Both the position numbers and the translations under genes were made by a program. A model generated the notes under the pieces. That model was not told the DNA's origin and searched no databases. It saw nothing but the letters and a program-made list of their open reading frames with translations. DNA of 64,000 nt from Bog-756 sp963806455 (lineage in GTDB: Bacteria > Actinomycetota > Acidimicrobiia > Acidimicrobiales > RAAP-2). Within the stretch, counting starts at the first letter, position 1, and the number at the start of each line of letters is the position of its first letter. The DNA lies in the NCBI GenBank assembly GCA_963806455.1, contig CAWDXZ010000006.1:248001-312000 (forward strand), given 5' to 3'. Shown here one piece after another: positions 58,945 through 64,000 of the stretch.

Positions 58945-60131
58945 TCAGCCGTCCACCCCGAGGATCAGCCCGCTGGTCGGCACCCCGGTGCCCGCCGTGA
59001 CCAGGGCGTGGCGCACGTCGGGGACCTGGTTGACCGAGGTGCCCCGGACCTGGCGCACACCCTCGGCGATCCCGTTCATGCCATGGAGATAGGCCTCACC
59101 CAGCTGGCCACCGTGGGTATTGACCGGGAGCCCCCCGCCGACCTCGATGTTGCCGTCCCGCACGAACTCCTTGGCCTCCCCCCTGGCACAGAAGCCCAGC
59201 TCCTCGAGTTGGTAGAGCACGTAGGGGGTGAAGTGGTCGTAGAGGACGGCGGTCTGGACGTCGCCGGGCTTCAGGCCGGAGGTCTGCCACAGCTGCCGGG
59301 CCACCGACTCCATCTCCCCCAGCCCACAGAGGTCGCCGACGTAGTACGAGGTCATCATCTCCTGCCCCGGGCCGGAGCCCTGGGCGGCCGCCTCGATCAC
59401 GACCGGCGGCCCGGGGAGGTCGCGGGCCCGTTCGAGGGAGGTGATCACCAGGGCCTGGCCGCCGTCGGTCTCCTGGCAGCAGTCGAGGAGGTGGAGCGGC
59501 TCGACGATCCAGCGCGACGCCTGATGCTCCTCGAGGGTGATGGGCTTCTCGTAGAACCAGGCCTTGGGATTGGTGGCGGCGTGCCTCCGGTCGGCCACGG
59601 CCACCCGGCCGAGGTCCTCGGACGTGGCACCGGACATGTGGAGGTAGCGCTGGGCCGCCATGGCCACCCACTGGGCCGGCGTCAGGAGACCCACCGGCGC
59701 GTACCAGGCGAAATTGGCCGTCTCGGCATTGGGGACGGGGGGTCGGTCCTGGACGCCCGCCCCGAACCGGTTTCCCGAGCGCTCGTTGAAGGCCCGGTAG
59801 CAGACCACGACGTCGGCCACCCCCGACTGCACGGCCATGGCCGCCTGCTGGATGGTGGCGCATCCCGCGCCCCCCCGTAGTGGATGCGGCTGAAGAAGGA
59901 CAGCTCCCCCATGCCCAGGCTGCGGGCGATCTCGATTTCGGGGTTGGTGTCGGAGCTGAAGGTGACCAGCCCGTCGACATCGGCCGGCTCGATGCCGGCG
60001 TCGCGCAGGGCGAGGTCGACGGCCTCCACGGCGAGGCGCAGCTCGCTCCGGCCCGACTCCTTGGAGAACTCGGTGGCCCCGATGCCCACGATCGCCGTGT
60101 TGCCGGCGTAGGTGTGCCGCACCCCGCTCAT
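58945..60131 (-). pseudogene. ltp2: Ltp2-like thiolase-fold steroid aldolase, broken by a one-base deletion in a G7 tract
   Basis: Restoring one base gives a 395-residue protein close in size to mycobacterial Ltp2, which with the DUF35 part of ChsH2 removes the last three carbons of the sterol side chain by retro-aldol cleavage. The first frame (from ATG 60131) reads GNTAIVGIGATEFSKESGRS to SFFSRIHYGG. The second continues AVQSGVADVVVCYRAFNERS and ends with PVNTHGGQLGEAYLHGMNGI and TSVNQVPDVRHALVTAG. The switch falls in seven consecutive C on the plus strand (59870-59876), where eight would restore the frame. Homopolymer error is the simplest explanation. The start overlaps chsH1 (ATGA). Confidence 0.85.
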
Positions 60132-60655
60132 CGCCCGTCGCCCCGGCGGGAGGCCCGGTCGGGGGAGCCGGCAGGTGGCCGGCGGGAGGGAAGGCGCAGC
60201 CCCACCGTCCCGGTGACGTGATCCCCCAGGCTGTTGGCCCCGCGGACGGTCACCTCCACCGCCCCGTACCCATCGGCTCCCACTGACTCGTCCTTGGCGG
60301 TGACCGAGCCGGTCAAGGTCATGGTGTCGTCGGGGTAGTTGGGCGCACCCAGGCGGATCTTGACGTCGGTGACGACGGTGCCCGGCCCGGACCAGTCGGT
60401 CACGAAGCGCCCCACCAGCCCGTTGGTCGAGAGAATGTTCATGAAGATGTCCTTCGACCCGCGCTGGACGGCCAGAACCGAGTCGTGGTGGACGTCCTGG
60501 TAGTCGCGGGAGGCAATGGCGGTCGAGACGATCAGTGTCCGGGTCAGCGGCACGGCCAGCTCGGGGAGGGCGCTCCCGACCGACACGTCCTCGAAATGGA
60601 GGGTCTCGGCCCGGGGGTTCGGCGACCTCGCCTCGGTTTCGGGTGTCGCGCTCAT
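60128..60655 (-). CDS. chsH1: MaoC-like hotdog protein, ChsH1-like
   Basis: A 175-residue single-hotdog MaoC-like protein. In mycobacteria ChsH1 and ChsH2 form the enoyl-CoA hydratase acting on the three-carbon side-chain steroid CoA. Seen are IASRDYQDVHHDSVLAVQRG, SKDIFMNILSTNGLVGRFVT and DWSGPGTVVTDVKIRLGAPN. ATG 60655 overlaps the stop of the upstream acyl-CoA dehydrogenase (ATGA), and its own stop overlaps ltp2. The frame is open upstream but only this start fits the family. Confidence 0.87.
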   Translation of the reverse strand: MSATPETEARSPNPRAETLHFEDVSVGSALPELAVPLTRTLIVSTAIASRDYQDVHHDSVLAVQRGSKDIFMNILSTNGLVGRFVTDWSGPGTVVTDVKIRLGAPNYPDDTMTLTGSVTAKDESVGADGYGAVEVTVRGANSLGDHVTGTVGLRLPSRRPPAGSPDRASRRGDGR

Positions 60656-61821
60656 GCCAGGACCGGCCGGCCGGCCCGAAGCGCGTCCACGACCTGGTGC
60701 CCGAGCCGGGCCAGGTGGGCGCTCGGCGCGCCGAGCATGAGCTCGTTCTGCTTGCCCCAGAGGAAGTAGCGATGGATCGGGTAGGAGATGTCGGCACCGA
60801 TCCCACCGTGGAGGTGCTGGGTGGCGAACACGGCACGCTGCCCCGCCTCGGCGGCGAACCACGAGGCCACGCTGACGGCCAGGTCCGCATCCAGGCCGTT
60901 GTCCAGGCGCCACGCCGCCTGCCACATGGTCACCCGGATCGACTCGGTGTCGATGGCCGCGTCTGCGGTCCGGAGCATGGTGCCCTGGAACGTCGACAGG
61001 GGCCGGCCGAACTGCTCCCTCGTATTGAGGTACTCGGCCGTCTGGGCCACCGCCGCCTCGGTGACCCCGACCTGGATGGCGCAGAGCGCGGTCCAGGCCC
61101 GCGGCAACATCCAGTTCAGCACCGGGCGCCCCCGGGACGGGTCGCCGGCCACCAGCAGGTCGTCGGGCCCGACCGTCACGCCGTCGATGTGGAGGTGGGG
61201 ATGGATCTCGCGATTGGTGGTGACGGCGCGCTCGATGGACACCCCGGCCGCCCGGGGGTCGATGGCCGCCACCACGATGCCGTCGGGATCGCCGTCGACC
61301 GACGCCGGGACCAACACCCGGTCGGCGACGTGGGCGAAGGGAACGGCGAGGGCCGTGCCGGACAGGGTCAGCGCGCCGTCGACCGCTCGGGCGCTGACCG
61401 CGGGCCGGCCCGGACCGCCCATGGCGATGTCGGCGGCCACGTCGGCCAGGGCGGCCGAGAGGACGTTCGCACCGGAGGCCACCCCGGGCAGGAGCGCGGC
61501 CTTCAACGGTCCGGAGCCGAATTCGGCGATGGGCATGGCCCCGAGCACCAGCGTCGGGAGCAAGGGCACCGGCGCCACCGTCCGACCCTGGGCCTCGAGG
61601 ACCAGCCCCACCTCGACCAGGCCGTACCCGGCTCCGCCGAACGCCTCGGGCACGGCCAGCCCGAGGAGGTCGGCCTTGGCCAACTCGACCCAGAGCTCGC
61701 GGTCGAAGCGGTCGTCACCCGACTCCACCACCTGAACCCGGTCCGGGGTGACCAGGCCGGCGAAGAGCCCGTCGGCGGCCTGCTGGACGGCCCGCTGCTC
61801 CTCGTTGAAGGTGAAGTCCAT
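60652..61821 (-). CDS. chsE1: Acyl-CoA dehydrogenase subunit, ChsE1/FadE28-like
   Basis: A 389-residue acyl-CoA dehydrogenase starting MDFTFNEEQRAVQQAADGLF. It has the reduced flavin loop typical of the FadE28 side of the mycobacterial ChsE1-ChsE2 heterotetramer, then EYLNTREQFGRPLSTFQGTM and the C-terminal HLHGGIGADISYPIHRYFLW. The QLFSEPGAGSD-type motif found in ordinary family members is absent. It is expected to dehydrogenate the three-carbon steroid side chain with the second dehydrogenase of this operon. ATG 61821 overlaps the chsH2 stop (TGATG). Confidence 0.88.
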   Translation of the reverse strand: MDFTFNEEQRAVQQAADGLFAGLVTPDRVQVVESGDDRFDRELWVELAKADLLGLAVPEAFGGAGYGLVEVGLVLEAQGRTVAPVPLLPTLVLGAMPIAEFGSGPLKAALLPGVASGANVLSAALADVAADIAMGGPGRPAVSARAVDGALTLSGTALAVPFAHVADRVLVPASVDGDPDGIVVAAIDPRAAGVSIERAVTTNREIHPHLHIDGVTVGPDDLLVAGDPSRGRPVLNWMLPRAWTALCAIQVGVTEAAVAQTAEYLNTREQFGRPLSTFQGTMLRTADAAIDTESIRVTMWQAAWRLDNGLDADLAVSVASWFAAEAGQRAVFATQHLHGGIGADISYPIHRYFLWGKQNELMLGAPSAHLARLGHQVVDALRAGRPVLA

Positions 61822-62912
61822 CAGCGGGCCACCCGTTCTTCGGCCGACCCGGCGCCGTCGAGGGTTGCGGCGGCGGGATCGGGGCGGAACACCGGCAGGG
61901 TGAGCTCGTCGTCGAAGTCCTCGAACCCGGCGATCACCGGCATCCCGATGGACACGCTGTCCGGGGTGATGCCGGCCACGTTGGCCACCAGCCGGGTGCC
62001 CTCCTCCAGTTCGACGAGGGCGATGACCAGCGGGTAGTCGAAGGCCGGCACCTGGGGATAGTGGTTGACCACGTAGCTGTAGATGGTCCCGCGACCCGAG
62101 GCGGTCACCGTGTCCCAGTCGAGCGAGCGGCACACGGCACAGGCCGGCCGCGGCGGGTGGCGTAGCGTGCCGCAATCGCTGCACCGTTGGATCAGGAGCT
62201 TGTGCCCCTTCGCTCCTTCGAAGAAGAACCGGTTGTCCTGGGTGAGGGCCGGGCGCGGGCGCTTCGGCCGAGCCGGGCGCTCGGCGGTCCTCTGGTCGGC
62301 CGCCTCGGCGGCCCCCTGGTCGGCCGCCTCGGTGGCCTTGGGACGGGGACGGAACTTGAGGATCCGGAACAGCATGGTCGCCACCGGCTCACCGTCCTGG
62401 TCGGTGAACTCGAGCCGGGTGGTGATGAAATGCCCGACGCCGAGGCCGGTGTGCTTCTCGGAGGAGACGGCGTCGATGACCGACGAGACCTCGATCCAGT
62501 CGCCCGGCACGAGCGGCCGGACGTAGTGCTGGTCGCAGTTGGTGGCCACCACCGACGTGAACCCGGCGGCATCGAGGGTGGCCATCAGGCCGTCGATCGG
62601 TGAGTCACGTTCCACCTCGCCGTCGGCCCGGGCCCGGTCCGACGCCTGCGAGGCCCGAAGTCCACGCATGATCCATGCCTGGAGCATGGTGGGAGGGGCG
62701 ATGACCCCGGGGAACCCCGCCTCCCGGGCCGCACCATCGTCGACGTAGACGGGGTTGTGGTCGTCCATGGCCTCGACCCAGTGGCGGATCATGGGCTGGT
62801 TGACGGGGTCCTGCCCACGCGACGGGGGACCCGACGCCTGGCCGACGAAGGACTGCAGCCGCTCGTCGAGGGACGAGGGCTGCACCGGAGCGTCGACACC
62901 GGCGGCGCTCAC
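61821..62912 (-). CDS. chsH2: MaoC-DUF35 fusion protein, ChsH2-like
   Basis: A 363-residue fusion. The N-terminal half is a MaoC/FAS1-dehydratase-like hotdog (PMIRHWVEAMDDHNPVYVDD, GVIAPPTMLQAWIMRGL). The C-terminal ~150 residues are a DUF35 domain with a rubredoxin-like zinc site (RCSDCGTLRHPPRPACAVC) and an OB fold (GRGTIYSYVVNHYPQVPAFD). An Ala/Glu/Arg linker with a short repeat joins them. In mycobacteria ChsH2 gives the hydratase with ChsH1 and its DUF35 domain activates the Ltp2 aldolase. GTG 62912 overlaps the upstream gene stop (GTGA). Confidence 0.9.
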   Translation of the reverse strand: MSAAGVDAPVQPSSLDERLQSFVGQASGPPSRGQDPVNQPMIRHWVEAMDDHNPVYVDDGAAREAGFPGVIAPPTMLQAWIMRGLRASQASDRARADGEVERDSPIDGLMATLDAAGFTSVVATNCDQHYVRPLVPGDWIEVSSVIDAVSSEKHTGLGVGHFITTRLEFTDQDGEPVATMLFRILKFRPRPKATEAADQGAAEAADQRTAERPARPKRPRPALTQDNRFFFEGAKGHKLLIQRCSDCGTLRHPPRPACAVCRSLDWDTVTASGRGTIYSYVVNHYPQVPAFDYPLVIALVELEEGTRLVANVAGITPDSVSIGMPVIAGFEDFDDELTLPVFRPDPAAATLDGAGSAEERVAR

Positions 62913-64000
62913 CGCGACGCCCGCTTCATTCCCAGCCCGGCCGTGGCCAGGATCTCGCGCTGGACCTCGTTGACGCCACCGCCGAAGGTGTTGATCTGCG
63001 ACTGGCGGCCGGCCCGCTCCAACTCGCCGTGGAGGACGGTCCCGGGCGAACCGGGGCTCAGGTACCCGCCGGCACCGACCACGCCGAGGAGCCGCCGGTA
63101 GATCTCGACCGTCGACTCGGTGCCGAACACCTTGACCGCCGACGAGTCGGCCGGCCCGAGGGTGTCGGCGGCCACCGCCGCGGTCATGCGCCAGTTGAGG
63201 AGCTTCTGGGCCTCGAGCAAGGCGTAGGTGCGAGCCAGGTCGGCCTGTACCCAACCCACATCGGCCAGGCCCCGGGCGACGGCCCATTCAGCCGTCTCGA
63301 CCCACAGCCGCTGGGCGAGCGCGCTCACCGCGGCCAGCCCCACCCGCTCGTGGTTGAGCTGGCCGGTGATCAGGCGCCACCCCTCGTTGAGCTCGCCCAC
63401 CAGCGCCGTGCCGGGCACGCGCACGTTGTCGTAGTACGAGGCGGTGGTGGCGACCCCTCCGACCGTCACCAGCGGGGTGCAGGAGAAGCCCGGCGCCGAG
63501 GTGGGCACCAGGAAGATCGAGATGCCCTTGTGCTTGGGGGCATCCGGGTCGGTCCGGGTGGCCAGCCAGATGTAGTCGGCCTGGTCGGCGCCACTGGTGA
63601 AGATCTTGTTGCCGCTGATGGTCCATTCGTCGCCGTCGCCGCTCGGCGCGTGTGCGGAGCGAGGCCAGGTCGGTACCGGCCCCCGGCTCGGTGTAGCCGA
63701 TGGCGAAATTGATCTCCCCGGCCAGGATGCCGGAGAGGAAGAAGCTCTTCTGCTCGTCGGACCCGAAACGCATGAGCATCGGACCCACCGTGTTGAGCGT
63801 CACGAACGGGAACGGGGCCCGGGCCCGTTGCACCTCGGTGAAGAAGATGAACTGGTCGGATGTGGGCCTACCCTGGCCGCCGTACTCCTTCGGCCAGCCG
63901 ATCCCGAGCCACCCGTCCTTGCCCATGCGGCGGACCAGCGAGCGGAAGACCTCGCCACCCTCGCTCTCGGTGTCGAGCGCCCGGCGCACGTCGGGGGTCA
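62909..64000 (-). pseudogene. chsE2: Acyl-CoA dehydrogenase, ChsE2/FadE29-like; frameshifted and cut by the window edge
   Basis: The N-terminus lies beyond base 64000. The visible part begins within the first helices and reads GKDGWLGIGWPKEYGGQG, FAIGYTEPGAGTDLASLRTR, then loses frame at about 63638-63645. One surplus base there turns the expected GDGDEWTISGNK into RRRRMDHQRQQ. The next frame continues through VPTSAPGFSCTPLVTVGGVA to INTFGGGVNEVQREILATAG. The whole matches mycobacterial FadE29, partner of FadE28. The indel lies in an alternating C/G tract and may be a sequencing error. It is the most upstream visible gene of the igr-like operon, so the promoter is outside the window. Confidence 0.85.

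Noticed and set aside
1..64000. tRNA, rRNA, riboswitch and insertion-sequence signatures
   Set aside because: Looked for T-loop/CCA-like segments, transposase motifs (DDE, HTH plus terminal repeats) and conserved riboswitch cores by eye; none was convincing. A covariance-model scan would be decisive.

Overview
The window is very GC-rich and gene-dense, with about 55 genes. There is no rRNA, tRNA, CRISPR array or insertion sequence that I can see. The gene content points to a Gram-positive, high-GC actinobacterium, probably class Acidimicrobiia: an HU protein with a lysine/alanine-rich tail, PafB/PafC-type WYL regulators, coenzyme F420 biosynthesis (cofC/fbiD) with a luciferase-like flavin/F420 oxidoreductase, many acyl-CoA enzymes, and a monoderm type IV pilus locus without a secretin. 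The taxonomic class is an inference from memory of such genomes.

Layout. 0-10.3 kb: end of a TIGR01777 epimerase, acyl-CoA dehydrogenase, RNase HII, malonyl-CoA-synthetase-like ligase, a small helical protein, a frameshifted GH38 alpha-mannosidase, a class III adenylate cyclase, cofC and a PIG-L/LmbE deacetylase. 10.3-14.2 kb: HU protein, then a lone conjugation-type module (soluble coupling ATPase facing a helicase-less MobF relaxase). 14.3-18.7 kb: pafC-pafB, ctaG-like gene and an acyl-CoA carboxyltransferase. 18.7-20.8 kb: a polytopic membrane protein beside a decayed fragment of a paralogue. 20.9-37.7 kb: type IV pilus region. One part is pilB-pilT-pilC-pilA on the minus strand. Facing it are a prepilin-peptidase homologue lacking both catalytic aspartates and a two-component system. 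A second part has a second pilT, a pilM-pilN fusion and pilO. Between the parts lie a striking repeat protein, moaC and an FmdB-like zinc ribbon.

37.7-44.3 kb: pmbA/tldD, a FlK-like thioesterase, an AIM24-like protein and dxs. 44.4-49.9 kb: two acyl-CoA ligases closely resembling mycobacterial FadD19 and FadD17, an isochorismatase-like protein without its catalytic Cys, and an LLM oxidoreductase. Sites resembling the KstR operator (TnnAACnnGTTnnA) lie here. 50-58.7 kb: small proteins, a methyltransferase, two paralogous TetR regulators with shared 17-bp palindromes, a YfhO-like membrane protein, an ECF sigma factor with a SnoaL tail, and a STAS-VOC read-through ORF. 58.9-64 kb: a translationally coupled minus-strand operon, chsE2-chsH2-chsE1-chsH1-ltp2, matching the mycobacterial igr operon that removes the last side-chain fragment of cholesterol.

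Together the fadD19/fadD17-like genes, KstR-like sites and igr-like operon suggest degradation of sterol side chains. Two further themes recur. Many genes have a TAnnnT box 6-8 nt before a GTG or ATG start, suggesting leaderless mRNAs. Three conserved enzymes (GH38, ltp2, chsE2) are each broken by one single-base indel, which may be sequencing error rather than biology.
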